Source of the DNA: Phanerochaete sordida
Taxonomy: Eukaryota; Basidiomycota; Agaricomycetes; Polyporales; Phanerochaetaceae
Direction of reading: 5' to 3'
NCBI GenBank assembly: GCA_019973155.2
Contig: BPQB01000009.1
Span: 620,001 to 684,000, forward strand
Length of the DNA stretch: 64,000 nucleotides
Of the stretch, positions 43,385 through 55,079 are shown one piece after another. The notes beneath the pieces were generated by a model. The model was not told the DNA's origin, searched no databases, and was given only the letters and a program-made list of their open reading frames with translations. The stretch's first letter is position 1; every line of letters begins with the position of its first letter. The position numbers were made by a program, and so were the translations under genes.

Positions 43385-44175
43385 TTATCAGCGGCGCGGC
43401 GCAGGCAGGGTGCGCGACGCCGCCGCCCTGCGTAATGACGTGCTCGCGAGGCATGACTTCCCGCGAGCCACAACGTCCGGTTACCAGCGGCGCTGCGCAA
43501 GCACGATGCGCGGCGCCGCCGTTTCGTAACGCTCGTGGAGCATGACTTCCCGCGAGTTCGCGAGCTCCAATGTTCAGTCATTCCGACGGTGCCGCGCAGG
43601 CAGGGCGTGCAACGCCGACCTTCGTAACGACGTGCTCGCGGGGCATCACTTCCCGCGAGCTGCGAGGTCCGGTCACCAGCGGCGCCGCGCTGTGCACAGT
43701 CAACGTGCGACGCCGCTCCTCGAAACGGCGGGCTCGCGGGGCGTTACTTCCCGCGAGCTGCGACGTTCAGTCATTCCGACGGCGCCGCGCAGGCAAGACG
43801 CGCGACGCCGCCCTCCATAATGACGCGCTCATGGGGCATGACCTCACGCGAGCTGCGACGTCCGGTCACCAGCGGCGCCGCGCTGTGCACAGTCAACGCG
43901 CGACGCCGCCCTCCATAATGACGCGCTCGCGGGGCATGACTTCCCGCGAGCTCCTGTGTTCGGTTATGCCGACGGCGCCGCGCAGGTAGAACGCGCGACG
44001 CCGCCCTTCGTAACGACGTGCTCGCGGGGCATTACTTCCCGCGAGCTGCGACGTCCGGTCACCAGCGGCACCGCGCACGCACGACGCGCGGCGCCGTCGT
44101 TCGTAACGCTCGCGGGGCATGACTTCCCGCGAGCCAGGATGTTCAACGACCAGCGGCGCCGCGCAGGTCGGAGCG
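43385..44175. repeat. Satellite of ~95-bp units, each with a hairpin
   Basis: About eight units of 88-102 bp. Each carries a GCTCGCGGG-to-CCCGCGAGC inverted repeat (9-bp arms, ~9-nt loop with CATGACTT), a (C/T)GGTCACC or CAGTCATT block and GCGGCGCCGCGC. Units starting AGCGGCGCC alternate with units starting CCGACGGCGCC over the middle of the array, which gives a ~190-bp higher-order period. Stop-free frames through it are periodicity artefacts. Confidence 0.9.
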
Positions 44176-44691
44176 GATGGCGGTAGTGCGAGGATGGGCC
44201 GTCGCCGCTGAAACGCGCGCCGCGGGACAGCGGAGCGCGGAGCGCGACAACGATCGCACGGAAAGGCCCATAATCGCTTATATCGTAGGGGCATGGTTTA
44301 ATCTTCAGTTTATGTGCATTTGCCGTGCTGAGCGGGTGGCGGTCGTGCGAGAGCGGGCCGTCGTCGCCGCGCGTGGGCCGCCGAACAGCGCAGCGCAACA
44401 GTCGTGCGGGAAGGCTCGCCGTTGCGCGCAGCGCGGAAGCAGGTCTGTCCTTGCTTTGCGTCGCACCGCCCGTGCTGAACGGCCGTCGGTTGGGATGGCA
44501 TGGGCCGCCGTCCGCGCGTGGTCACTAGTTGCTGCGCTGCACCGTGGGGGCCACGACACGACAACAACGGCGTGGAGAGGCCCGCCTTTGCACAGAGCAC
44601 GAGAGCACGGCTGTACGTTCGCCTCTACTATGGTCGTGTGGTCTCACGGATGGCCGCTATCTTCGTCCATGGTGTGCATTGCGCGGCGGTC
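44176..44691. other. No gene seen
   Basis: GC-rich stretch between the satellite and a short tandem duplication. No gene recognised. Confidence 0.4.
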
Positions 44692-44795
44692 GGGGGGAGA
44701 TGGAAGAGGCCCACCTGTGCTGTCTGTCGTGCAGCGCTGAGGAGGGGGGAGATGGAAGAGGCCCACCTGTACTGTCTGTCGCGCAGCCCTTACGT
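44692..44795. repeat. 52-bp tandem duplication
   Basis: A unit starting GGGGGGAGATGGAAGAGG and ending near GTCGTGCAGC is repeated once with a 52-bp period and two or three changes. Confidence 0.8.
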
Positions 44796-44995
44796 GTGAC
44801 CTCTCCATCCTTAGGTCCTTCGTCCTTAGGTGTCACATTTTGTTTGTGCCTTCCAGGAAATATGAGAGTTTATGCAGGTGGAATGAGGACATGCACCCAG
44901 CGTCTGTGCCAGAATTCCCACGACGCGTGTTGTGACTTTGTCTCCCCTCATAGACGCTGTGAGCTTTTATGATAATGCAGATTCCTGCCCAGATA

Positions 44996-46227
44996 ATGTC
45001 TGCCTCGCAGTGCCAGGGGTCTACGAATTACTGGGCCAGCGCTAACTTCGTCGCGTGGCTGGAGATCAGCACGACCGAAACGGCTGCCATATTCTGATGT
45101 ATTGCATCTCAATTGTACATCTCGCGACGTTACTTCGCGAGGTGTACCTCACCAGCAAGCTGAACTATGCGCTCGACCAGGCGGCGTATCTATGCATCTC
45201 TGAAATCAAGATCGGGAGTCGCGATGGTGTCGCCTCCGCGTGCGCAGAGAGAGCCTTCGCGTTTCCTCAGTATTTAGTGCCCGATGTTCTGGCTACCGTG
45301 CACATGGCTATGCTCATTGTGAATGTAAGCATGCGTCTCACTCACATGTCTCTGCTTCGAAATTGCTGATACGTCCCAACAATACTACAGATGGCTATCG
45401 GCAATGTGTGGATGCTTATCCGGGTCTGGAAGCTTTGTTCGAATCCTTTCATACGCGCCATGTCCATCCTAATCGTTCTAGCCAGCCTTGGTAAGCCATT
45501 TCTATTGTACCCTGCGTGCCAATAATCTCATGCATTTTTGACAGTATTCCTCGGCTTTTGGGCCCACGCGGCGCAGTATGCAATGATTCCCACGGCCTTG
45601 TCTGCTGTCTTCGCTGTCGGTCTGACATTTCTGAACATCCTCTGGAGCGCTATACTCGTGCTATGGCAGATATTGTGCGTGCCCGTCGTGTTTTCTCAGA
45701 GTATAATTATTAACCGTCTCTGGATATAGGAAGCGTCGGCGAGAGGCAAAGCAGGCGAGAAGGGGGGACGCCGCGTCGTTCAAGATCTACATTGCAGTCG
45801 AGGTGGTGGATCTACTCTTTTGGGTTGGTGCCAAGAAGTTTATCCCCCATCGTAGCTGACACTAATCATCCGGACGCCACCAGACTGTTTTGTTTATATT
45901 CGTGCTCGTCAGCGTTTTCACAAACGTGCTCAACAAAGACGATGCCCTCGAGATCTCAATCCTCACTTTCGACGCGTTGTCCTTGTGGAGCTACCTCGTT
46001 CAGCTCGTCGTGAGTCAATTCTCACATGCGATAATATATTCTCTGACCCCTCCACTCAGGGCCTGTACAACGGCGCGATCCTTTACATCGAGCAGAATCT
46101 TGAGCCTGTTCGCAAGGACGGCTTTCGCACACTTGACGAGAAGCACGCTCTCGAATCAACAGACGGGCACAACATGAACGCAGCGGACCTACACCAGCTG
46201 TATGATCCTTACAATCCCGTGGTCTAG
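44996..46227 (+). CDS. 7-TM membrane protein of a related family (function unknown)
   Basis: Well-supported exons end or run at ..-45324, 45391-45491, 45545-45674, 45730-45823, 45884-46009 and 46060-46227. The product has about seven hydrophobic segments: CISIVHLATLLREV, LATVHMAMLIV, GNVWMLIRVW, SILIVLASLVFLGFWAH, GLTFLNILWSAILVLW, VDLLFWTVLFIFVLVSVF and LWSYLVQLVGLYNGAILY. A basic loop (KRRREAKQARRG) and a hydrophilic tail ending LYDPYNPVV follow the plan of the tandem genes at 15-19 kb, though residues differ. The 5' end is unclear: an ATG at 44996 opens a frame that stops at a TGA near 45091, and the main frame is open only from about 45055. A first exon upstream may be missing or displaced by the nearby satellite. 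Confidence 0.75.
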
Positions 46228-46436
46228 TGCACCGACGTTCGGCGCAGGCAAATCTGCGCTGATCTGCACCGTTGACTGGCCGCGGCTTCTACCGTATACG
46301 TCCTTAAGATATTGGCTAATGGCATTTATTTTTTGCATACTGTGGCAGTTCCGCACATAAGAAGTCGTAGTCATAGCCTAGCTCGCAAAGCTTCCAGTAC
46401 GGTGTAAATTTTTATAGGCCGTCGGAGAGTCTGACG

Positions 46437-47576
46437 CTACGCGGGTACTTGTTCGATAACAGCTGGCCTACCACCGTGACTCGGCCTGATTACGACTGCA
46501 TGTCCAGGCTGCTGGGGAATTACTTGTGCGCCCCCCACCATTTGCGGCTGCGACTCGTACGGCCATGATGGGGGTGCAGCCCAGGAACCTCGTGCAGAAC
46601 TCGCTGGATAGGCATACCGATAACGGCCACTGCGCGGGCTTCCTTCCTCTCCCATCGGATAGCCTGGGTACTGTCCAAACCACGGCAGCTCGACAATCGG
46701 CTCCCACCAAGCGCCATAGCGGCCGAAGGCTTTGGCTCGACTGGTCAGTGTGATGAGGATCCAAACAAAGATCGCGACTGCACGACCGACCATGTGAGGA
46801 CAATCTCGAGAAGGTCATGGATGGGCTTACACAGTGCAAATTGTATCCAAGACAGAGCTTCGATTATTCTCATCTCATAGCACCAAGCCTTCGCGCTGAC
46901 TTCAAACGGTCACGTCTATTAGTTACGGCAAGGTCATCGACACAATCCACGCACTTGACCCAGATTTTGTGGGAATTCTTTGGCTTTTGGGGATAGCGTC
47001 ACATTGGATATTGCCCAGGATATCTCTGAGAGTTCAGCAACGCACAGGATTTAAGATAGTATTACACTCACGCAGACCACGATGCCGATGCTAATGATGA
47101 AACACGTCAGTATGAGAGACGGATCGTTGATCAATGCTCCACTGACCTAACCACAGGACGGCAAATATGAACAGGAGCGGCAACTCGTAAACAGGGCGTG
47201 ACCACGACGTCCTCTCCCCGTAGCCGAACTCATGCGATGGTCCCTCCGCACCACGCACGAGCTCCGGCACATATAGCAGTAGGAAGGCAGCCACAGTCAG
47301 GGAAGCAGTAACCACAACTAGGACGACGAATGAATCTACGCAGGGAGCTATGAGATGCCAGAGATCGCTGAGAATCGAGGGAGGGGGGGGGGCTTACGGT
47401 GTAGATCACTAGATTTTAGAACGCTGGCCAAGTATGCCGCTAAACCAAGGACGCCCGCCCCAAGGAAGAAGACCACGGCTGCATGAGCGGTCAGTTGTGG
47501 CTTCTCCCTCAGGCGTGGCTATGATGCACTGCTTACTATGGCCAGTCATCCGCATTTCCCTGAAGAGCTGCGTCAT
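46437..47576 (-). CDS. Small four-TM membrane protein (function unknown)
   Basis: Model: 47576-47537, 47478-47398, 47347-47152, 47090-47068 and 46777-46437, giving 681 nt or 226 aa, in frame. It has TM1 (TVVFFLGAGVLGLAAYLASVL), TM2 (FVVLVVVTASLTVAAFLLLY), a loop, TM3 (LPLLFIFAVLC plus IGIVVCV), TM4 (AIFVWILITL) and a Pro/Tyr/Gly-rich C-tail (WFGQYPGYPMGEEG, PQMVGGAQVIPQQPGH). The layout resembles MARVEL-type proteins of fungi, but I see no diagnostic motif. One intron in the model is 290 bp, long for this genome, so a small exon may be missed there; an upstream start with 47.6-47.8 kb exons is also possible. Confidence 0.65.
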
Positions 47577-47975
47577 CTAAGGAATAGAGTTAGCGACCGC
47601 GGCCATCCATGGCTCAAAGTAGTGGAGCATACTCCGTAATCGCGGACCTTGGTAGCCCAAGGAATGCGGTGGGGAAGGGGTGTGGGTATCGTTCCGTCTC
47701 GTGTATCGCTCTTATGAAGCGGCGGTAGAGTGTGATTGAAGCTGGAAGCATATCAAAATGAAGAGATAAGTGACGTACCTGTGCTGTCCTTCCCACGGAA
47801 CGAATGGCCAGAGTTCCCGCACATTGACACATGACATCGCATTCCTTGAAGCTTGACGCTTACACTTACCGGACCCTGGGACTCAGGCGTCTTCTGCGCT
47901 GAGCCGATCTATTCGCTCCTGCATCAACGAAGGGGGCGCCACAGCGTGTATTAGATGAAGGCGCGATGACGAGGC

Positions 47976-49308
47976 TCAGAACGCTAGGACTGTGAGGAAA
48001 CCGAGTCTGAAGGTGCTTGCGAACGCCATTCCCGCCATTTTCACCAGCTCCTCTAGACCGTAGCCGTTGACTGCTGCAAACGCGAACGTCACATTCTCGA
48101 GGGCCTTGAACACGGATCGCCCCAACATCTCGTCCACTTCCCAGGCAATGGCGTCCTCGAGGTCTTCAGGGTGGCATTCGAAGCGAATGGTGCGGATGTG
48201 CTCAGTGTGGATCTCGGTGAGGACCGCCTTGACACAAGGCCAAAACATCGACGCCGCTTTGATGAATTTGCGCCCCAGCTCGTAATTGGCGAGGAAGGTT
48301 AGCGACTCCACGCGGGCGTTGGCCTCGAGCCCTGCCATCGCTGCCACAGGGATCAGCGCGAGGTCCGGATGCAGTCGGCAGACGCGTACCTTGCCTGAGC
48401 GTATGGTCCTTGACGGAGAACTCCAACGCAAGGATGAGGTGCTTGAGGTTCGTGCCAATCGCGCCGAGGTACAGCGGGAGCGCCTCGAAGTCGTCGCCGT
48501 CCGGCGGACTGAGGTGCAGCGTCTCGATGAGGGACGCGGGGAGCGCGACGAGGTGGTTCGCGACGTCCGCCATGATGAGCACGTCGCAGTGCTGCACCTG
48601 CAGGTGGCGCAGCGCGGCGCCGGGCGGCCTGCCCTCAGGCAAGCGGCGGTACGACGACGGGTCCGAGCCCGACGTGCGGGACCACTCCTCCGCGCTCTTC
48701 GCCCAGAAGACTCGCTCGATCTTGAGCCGCGTGAGGTGCGGAAAGGCGGACAGGAAGGAGAGGAACTCCTGCGCGTCTGCGAAGTCGGACATGTACACGT
48801 CGAGCGCGGTGACGAGCGGGAAGGCGTCGCAGAGCCGGTTTTTGTTCTCGAGCGGGTGCGACACCCAGAAAAGGCGGGTGATTCGGAGGGTTTGGACATG
48901 GGTGAAGCGGGCCAGGACGCGCCAGAAGAGGTCGGCGTAGTCGACGGCATTCGCCTCAGCCGCGTGGTGAAGGGCATAGTCCGTCTTCCCCTCGAGCAGC
49001 AGTTCTTGCGTGTATTGAGAGACCAATGGCAGAGATAAGAGTTTAGACACTTTCTCGACTTGCGATGGGTGGATTCTGCAGTTCTGGTGATACAAGGTGG
49101 CTGCTCGATGTAGGTGACTGCGAGCTCGAGGTAGCCACGCCCGAGCAGTGAGGGCACAAGCCTTCAGCGTTGCTCGGTCCAACTGAACTTCGTCGATAAA
49201 CCTGTCGATGAGTTCTTGAGGGAAGCTGGGGCGAGGTTGACCACTTCTCGAGGCGGTCTCCGGGCTGTTCTGTGATACCATCGACGACCTGAAGTCGCGC
49301 GCATCCAC
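47976..49308 (-). CDS. F-box-like protein with leucine-rich C-terminal region
   Basis: Two exons, 49308-48390 and 48340-47976, give 1284 nt or 427 aa. The 49-bp intron (GTACGC...GGCAG) is needed because the two halves lie in different frames. The N-terminus has the F-box-like segment SFPQELIDRFIDEVQLD, then LKACALTARAWLPRARSHLH, common in Agaricomycete F-box proteins. The rest is a string of loose Leu-rich repeats (FPHLTRLKIERVFW, LRHLQVQHCDVLIM, LKHLILALEF, VESLTFLAN). Role inferred: substrate adaptor for an SCF ubiquitin ligase. A second possible start is Met10. Confidence 0.87.
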
Positions 49309-49800
49309 AACACGCGATCAAAGACCTTGCGCTCCACGCCGGCCAAAAAATAACTCACGAACGATGCAGCAGCGCTACCTGGAGGTGTCCAGCACGTCCA
49401 CAGAAAATTATTTGGGGATGTTTGCTACTCCAACCGTATCTCGAAGGGGTCGGAGGATGGTCAAAAATGTCGCTTCCGAGCACCAGACGGCATAGACTTT
49501 ATGCAGGGACGAGGAGGAGGGGTAACAGCGTCTCATGGTTCGCAGTCCACAGCCTGCGGGCGGTATGTTAGGGCAAGGCCAATCTAGACGAGACCGAGCC
49601 TTACAGATCGTGGGAAAGCCTGGATGGGCCCGCCGAGGTCGAGTGCACCGGTCTTATTGCGGCGCCGAGGCCGTTCAAACGCACGGTTAGTGCAACCGCA
49701 GCACGACTGAAGAGAACGCTTCCATTGGCACAGGCGCGCTGCGTGTGCAGGTATCAGATACGGTACAAGTCTTTTTGAGGGTGTGTTCCCAGATACCTGG

Positions 49801-50953
49801 TCAGTGGTCGTGTCCGACGACAGCACCGATCAGGACTGGGACGAACATGCCGCAAATCACGAAAGCCGTCCGGATCTTTTCATCTAGCTCCTCCGATGCG
49901 GCCTTGCCTGGCTGCAGTACGGTCGCGACATACAAGAAGGTTCCACCCTTGACGAGGTAATGAGTATGAAAAACGCGTTTTTCACGGACGAGCGCACTCA
50001 CCGAAACCAGCATGCATACACCTGTCCAAGGACTCTCGCTGTTCACGCGAATGACGGAAAGAAGGCCGTATACGAAGAGCGCCCCAACCGGAGTCGACGC
50101 GCTGAACAGAGCGAGATGTTTTCGACAGTCTGCCCGCGGCAGAGACGTTGTCATGAGTGACGTCGTCAGAGCAAGTACCGCTGGCGCTGCACAGAAGCGT
50201 CAGCAACAGTCCCCTGAGGAGTACGAGACCACAAGCTGGCTACGTACCCTTGTGAACGAGAAGCGCCAGGAATACAGTAATGGACATGCCGCGGTCAACA
50301 GGCGACGTGGCTGACGCGCCCAGCGCGAAGCCATCCGCCAACGCGTGCACCATGAGCCCGAGTGTCAGGGGCCACGCTTTGCTAGTGTCTGCGGGTTCTT
50401 CTGGGGCCTGGTGCAGCGTTTCTTCTGCGCCCTCTTCGCGCTCCAGCTCCCCGAGCTCGACGTCGAACTCCACTCGGCTGAATGCGCGCGCGACGTTCTC
50501 ATTCCTGTCGGCGGAAGGCAACGGCATGTGACCGTGCGCGTCCGGCGAGTACTTGTGTATGACGCGTTCGAGGATGAGCATGATAGTGAAGCCGCCCACG
50601 AGCGAGAGCGCGATTGTTGTGGTAGGGAAGTGGGAGGATGAGTTTACGAAGGAGATGGTCTCTACGCCCCTGTACCACAGGCAGATATGTTAGCAATGTA
50701 AAGCGCAGGTGAAACAGGTGGACGCACTCCGGGATGATGACCCCCAGGGCCGTCCCGAGCAGCAAGCCCGTCCCGACACTCGACAAGCGCGCGATGGATA
50801 GTCCTGGAGGAGTACTTCAGCTCAGAAGCTGTGGTCGTGTGCATATTGCGTTGACGTACGAGAGAAGGTAAAGGCCAGCGGAAGCATTCCAATGGCGAAC
50901 GAGCCCACGCCGAGCACGGCTGCCATCGTCAACAAGCCCACCAGGCCGGACAT
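49801..50953 (-). CDS. ZIP-family zinc transporter (ZIP9-like)
   Basis: Start ATG at 50953, stop at 49801, several exons. TM1 is in LVGLLTMAAVLGVGSFAIGM and PLAF; an intron then leads to LSSVGTGLLLGTALGVIIPEGVE. Next come VGGFTIMLILERVIHKYS, a His/Asp/Glu-rich cytoplasmic loop (HAHGHMPLP-like, then ELGELEREEGAEE), and the ZIP signature LGLMVHALADGFALGA with the metal-site His and Asp. Then TVFLALLVHK, and the last TMs in CRKHLALFSASTPVGALF and IRTAFVICGMFVPVLIGAV, ending GHDH. The lengths of TM spans and the HALADG motif fit SLC39A9-type ZIPs, which move Zn2+ into the cytosol from the Golgi or outside. Confidence 0.92.
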
Positions 50954-51285
50954 GGTGGTTCTCCTGTAGGTGCAGACGCTTCAGGCCAACGTGTAACTTG
51001 GCTTCCAGAGGACATACCGAGTACGTGGTCAAGAGAAGAGGCTGCGGTCGGAGGCGTCATGCTGGGGACTGATAGGCTCGAGCATCTCGAGCGAGTCTGC
51101 AACCGTCAGCGGCATGTCCTCGGCCGCCGTATCGGCGCTCGCCGCCCACAGCCAATCGCGTAGCTCCTGAAGGTCGCGAGGGCGAAATCGCAGCAGAGTG
51201 GTGGTATTTCTACAGGACAGAATACACCAGAGTCCTTTGCATCCTAATACATATAGCGTGTGCGTCCCGCTCCCAATACACTCTT

Positions 51286-52514
51286 CTACCCCTTCGTCAT
51301 ATCCGGCTCAGCTGCCTTCAGCCGGATGTTAGCCTGCTCTAGTGCTCGATACATGTCCGTGGCGAACGTCGAATCCGGCTTTAGCTCCAAAGCTGCCGAG
51401 AGCTCCGGCACGGCATCTCGTGTAAGGAGTAAATGACGGTGCGCCAGGTCATCTGGTTCTTCCAACGGAGTAGAAGACGCGTCGGAGTCGAGGTCTTGGC
51501 CATTTGATGGCTCAGCCGTGTCTGGAGTGGGTGATACTTTCTCTGAGGCCCTGGCATACTTGGTGTACACCGTGTCTAATTCACTGCTGGGCTCCGCAAC
51601 GATAGCGCCCTGGTCGAGCAGCTGTTCTAGGTAGGAGGATGCCTTGTAGGCTGCGTTCACCAACTTGAGACGTGTGTACAACCGTCGACGCGACATGGCT
51701 CACCTTTGTAGTGCGACCATGATCTCCACACGCAGAAGAAGAAGGGCAGGTTGGGTATCACCGCTAGAGAGTTGGTTCAGCATCTCCGGCAGCCTGGAGA
51801 AGAACATGACATACGAATGATCATGAACGGCGCCGTGAGGGGAGACACAAGCATCCATGTGTAAAATCCCTTTCTATGCCGCGGACCGCGCTTCTCGACA
51901 AGAGAGCGCAGATGTGCGAGCGGAGACGAGCATACCGAGCTTGGGTAAATGAGGGGAATCTGGAAGTGATACGACGAGAGGCGAATTCACGCGTTCCAGA
52001 AGAGCTGGGTCAACAGTTTGGCTTTAAAAGACGGCCTCTAGAGAAGGCAGACCTACCGTAGAGTCTGCCTTGACATCGGCCTCCGACTGCCCGAAGCGAG
52101 TGAGCTTTGGCCCAAGGGAAGGGTCTAGCGACTTGAGAGCGAGCTCTTCAAAATCTATCCGGTCGACCAGACGTTCACCGTACAGAAAGGTCCTTCTCTG
52201 TATAGTGGTCAGCTAAGTTGTCTAGGCGTACGAACGCGACCCAGGAGGAGAGCGTCTTGGAGCGCGCAGCATACGAAGGGACGTACCTTCCAGTGTCCTT
52301 CTGGGGCCTTGCCGAAGCCTGCCCAGAGATCTGCAGCTTTATGCGTCGCCCACTCTGCCCACCCAGGCTTCCCATCCTGCTTGCGTGGTCGGGTAGCAAA
52401 GTGGTAGTACGTGAGGTGCCCAGACGAACTCGACTCTGGCGTATGCGAGGCGGTCACGAGTGGGAGTGCGACGATGCGGAGTGACCGTTTGGCTAGCTGA
52501 GGAACGGCCGACAT
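51286..52514 (-). CDS. Mitochondrial K+/H+ exchange-related protein
   Basis: Start ATG at 52514 and stop at 51286. Exon 1 encodes SLRIVALPLVTASHTPESSSSGHLTYYHF as two adjacent pieces, then KPGWAEWATHKAADLWAGFG and KAPEGHWK. Exon 2 has RRTFLYGERLVDRIDFEELA, LKSLDPSLGPKLTRFG. Later exons carry IPLIYPSSV, LRSLVEKRGPRHRKGFYTWM, LVSPLTAPFMIIPVIPNLPF and FFFCVWRSWSHYKAYKASSY. The last exon is hydrophilic (YLEQLLDQGAIVAEPSSELD). The match runs over the whole length of the Mit_KHE1 family, whose yeast member affects K+/H+ exchange across the inner mitochondrial membrane. Two membrane segments (PLTAPFMIIPVIPNL, FFFCVW) are seen. It shares a short divergent promoter with the gene at 52740. Confidence 0.92.
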
Positions 52515-52739
52515 GGAGAGGTGGACGTGCGCGTGTCGTACAGGGAGGAAAAGAAGATAGAGGCAGGACTCAGCGCATAGAGATGAATATTTGGAGTTAA
52601 TTGGCGTGGAAATAGGTGACGCGTGGGGGCGGCATACCGTCCAGCACGTGGATCCCACGTGGAGACGACGCCCACCCCGCATTGCGCTGCACGTCGCGCT
52701 CGTCTTCCACCCACCACCACATCCTCCTCCGTACTCGCC

Positions 52740-53165
52740 ATGGACTCTCCAGAGCCAAGCTCTCCTATCTCGCGCTCCTCGTCGGACAGCCCGATCCCCG
52801 AGGAGCCCCCATACATGCTCAGCTCCGAGCCGCCCGCCTTCACAAGCACCGCGCGCCCCGAGTCGATCTTCAGCAGCGGCAAGCGTCGCCTCATGGGCGG
52901 CGCATCGTCGTCTACCGCGAAGAGCCGCCGACGCGAGGAGGGCTCGAGCAGGCGCGCCCCCGCGAGCAATGCCTGGCCCCAGACGGAGCTGAGGGACTAC
53001 GGTGGCGGTGGCAGAGCCCAGCGCGAAGAGCTGGTCGACCAGCAGCTCGTGGACAAGATTCGCCAAGGTACGCGTCCCATACTCATGATTTTGCACTTGA
53101 TACTGAACGGCTGTCTAGAATGGGGTGATCCATTCGACGAGACGGCCGTCAAGTCTGCGAGTTAG
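52740..53165 (+). CDS. Small Ser-rich protein (unknown)
   Basis: Two exons, 52740-53067 and 53119-53165, give 375 nt or 124 aa. The N-terminal 70 residues are Ser/Pro/Glu-rich (SPEPSSPISRSSSDSPIP), then KRRLMGGASS, SRRREEGSSRR and a Tyr/Gly patch. The spliced C-terminus WGDPFDETAVKSAS follows a helix (EELVDQQLVDKIRQ). I do not recognise a family. It faces the Mit_KHE1 gene with 225 bp between start codons. Confidence 0.6.
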   Translation: MDSPEPSSPISRSSSDSPIPEEPPYMLSSEPPAFTSTARPESIFSSGKRRLMGGASSSTAKSRRREEGSSRRAPASNAWPQTELRDYGGGGRAQREELVDQQLVDKIRQGTRPILMILHLILNGCLEWGDPFDETAVKSAS

Positions 53166-53812
53166 CTTTCGCTTATCTCGATGTATACATAGGTTCGTAT
53201 CAAGTTCTCTCTGTCGTCCTTGGTTGTATGGCTGAAGGGTATTAGCCTTCCTAGGATCTCTCAAAGCTGTATGATTACACAGGGAAATTTATATACCGCC
53301 GCTCGGTCGCGATTTGCTCGCAATCAAATATGTTCTCTTCCACATGAGACGACATCAGAGGAAGACAAGCCTATGCTCAGAGCATCGCGAATGTAGTTTA
53401 AGGGTAATTTGCAACGCTCCATTCCTGGTGATTACATGCGCCCATAGAGATCCGTACCAATGGTCCTGTCTCATGCATGCCTGAATACATGTTAGCATCC
53501 TCCCCGGTTCCTGAGGTACGTACCTACATCACACTCCGTAGTCGACACTGCTGATGATTCGTTGTTTGCCGCAGGCCGCGTCAGCGACGGCAGCCGTACG
53601 AATGAACCTTGAACGTTATCGCTTGCCCACGACGTCTTGAGGCGTCCCTAACAGGAAGAATGACTCGAGCAGCGTGAGTCTCAAGAGGCGTACCGTGAGT
53701 ACTGCTCGTTGGTGGTAGGAGGGGCACGGAGAGTAGTCACCGATACCAAGCACGTTGGCGAGCTATAAATGCCTATAGGTAGTTCGTCATGCTCCGATAT
53801 CCTCTAACCCTC
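53166..53812. other. Intergenic, no gene seen
   Basis: AT-richer 650-bp stretch before the MDR reductase. A promoter must lie here; no clear element found. Confidence 0.45.
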
Positions 53813-55079
53813 ATGTCTAACAAACAAAAGGCTATTGTCTGCCATGAAGTTGGCAGTGATCTTTCCTTGGAGCTCATTGACATCCCCGAGCCAGGCCCAA
53901 ACGAAGTGCTCGTCAAACTCCATGCCATCGGGCTTAACTCCCTGGACTGGCTGATGCGGGAGCGCGGATCCTTTGTCAAGGAGTGGCCGGCGGTTTTTGG
54001 CTTCGATGCTGCGGGTACCGTGGTCAAGGCTGGCGAAGCTGTCACGAACGTCGCCGTTGGCGACAGAGTGTGAGCCGTCGTCATTTTGATTGCCAATAAT
54101 ATGTCTGACCAGCTTGCAGAATGCACTCGGGAACCTTGGAAGAGCCGCAAGTGTTTACATTCAAGGAGTACACGGTCATTCGCTCTGACTTTGTGGCACA
54201 GGTGCGTTGTGAAACCGCCCTGAGGTTATCCACGCCTGACAAAGATATCTGCAGGTACCCGCTAATATCACCCTGGACGAGGCCTCGACGATACCGCTCG
54301 CACTAGCCACTGGCGCATTCGCACTGTACGATAGCAAGCACCCGCCTCGTGGAGGTTTCGCTTTGACACCACCTTGGGAGGCTAATGGTCGAGGCAAGTA
54401 TGTCGGAGAGCCTATCGTCATCGTAGGTGGTGCGAGTAGCGTTGGACAATTCGGTAAGATCGTACGTCTCCTCTCGGAAAATAAAGCTGAGGATCTCCTT
54501 CACAAGCAATCCAGTTCGCCCGACTGTCCGGCTTCTCGCCCATCATCACCACGGCGTCGAAGCACAACGAGGCGTACCTCGAATCTCTCGGTGCCACCCA
54601 CGTCATCGACCGCGCTCTCCCTCTGGCCGACCTTGCTATGCGCGTGGCGGCTATCGCAGGCCGGCCGGTCCTGTATGCGTTCGACGCTGTCTCCACCCCA
54701 GAGACGCAGAATGCGGCCTACGATCTACTCGCGCCAGCCGGGAACCTCATTGTAGACCGGCGATTCGAGATCGAAGAGGCGAAGCTGGCGAGCGGCGAGA
54801 AGTATGTCGCGCTGGTGTCTGGCGACGCGCAGAACCTGCCATCGCGCCCGTGTGCCACGGCGCTCTACGCTCATATGACAGAGCTGCTCGCCACAGGGGA
54901 CATCAAGGTACGCTGTCGCGTTTCGTTAGCAGGAAGCTAGCTATTGCTAACGCGCTATGTAGCCGAACCGGATCGAGGTCGTCCCTGGAGGGCTGCTGGC
55001 AGTGCAGGCGGCACTTTCGAGGCTGAAGGAAGGGGTCAGCGCGCTAAAGCTCGTTATCCGTCCTCAGGAAACTCTTTAG
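53813..55079 (+). CDS. Zinc-less MDR alcohol dehydrogenase / enoyl reductase-like
   Basis: Exons 53813-54069, 54120-54201, 54255-54453, 54507-54907 and 54963-55079 sum to 1056 nt or 351 aa. The N-terminal GroES-like part has DIPEPGPNEVLVKLHAIGLN, SLDWLMRERGSF, FGFDAAGTVVKAG and VAVGDRV. The Rossmann part has a GGASSVGQFAIQFARLSG nucleotide-binding loop and PIITTASKHNEAYLESLGAT. The catalytic Cys/His zinc ligands of classical ADHs are absent (SLDW instead of a Cys motif). This fits the trans-acting enoyl reductase / quinone oxidoreductase subfamily, NADPH-dependent. No polyketide synthase lies next to it in the window. Confidence 0.9.

Noticed and set aside
42406..43545. 379-codon plus-strand frame opposite the USP pseudogene
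   Set aside because: It is the complement of the USP coding strand, with Arg-rich shadow composition and no motif of its own.
43385..44175. Possible CRISPR array because of regular repeats with hairpins
   Set aside because: The genome is eukaryotic, units are contiguous without unique spacers, and no cas gene is near.
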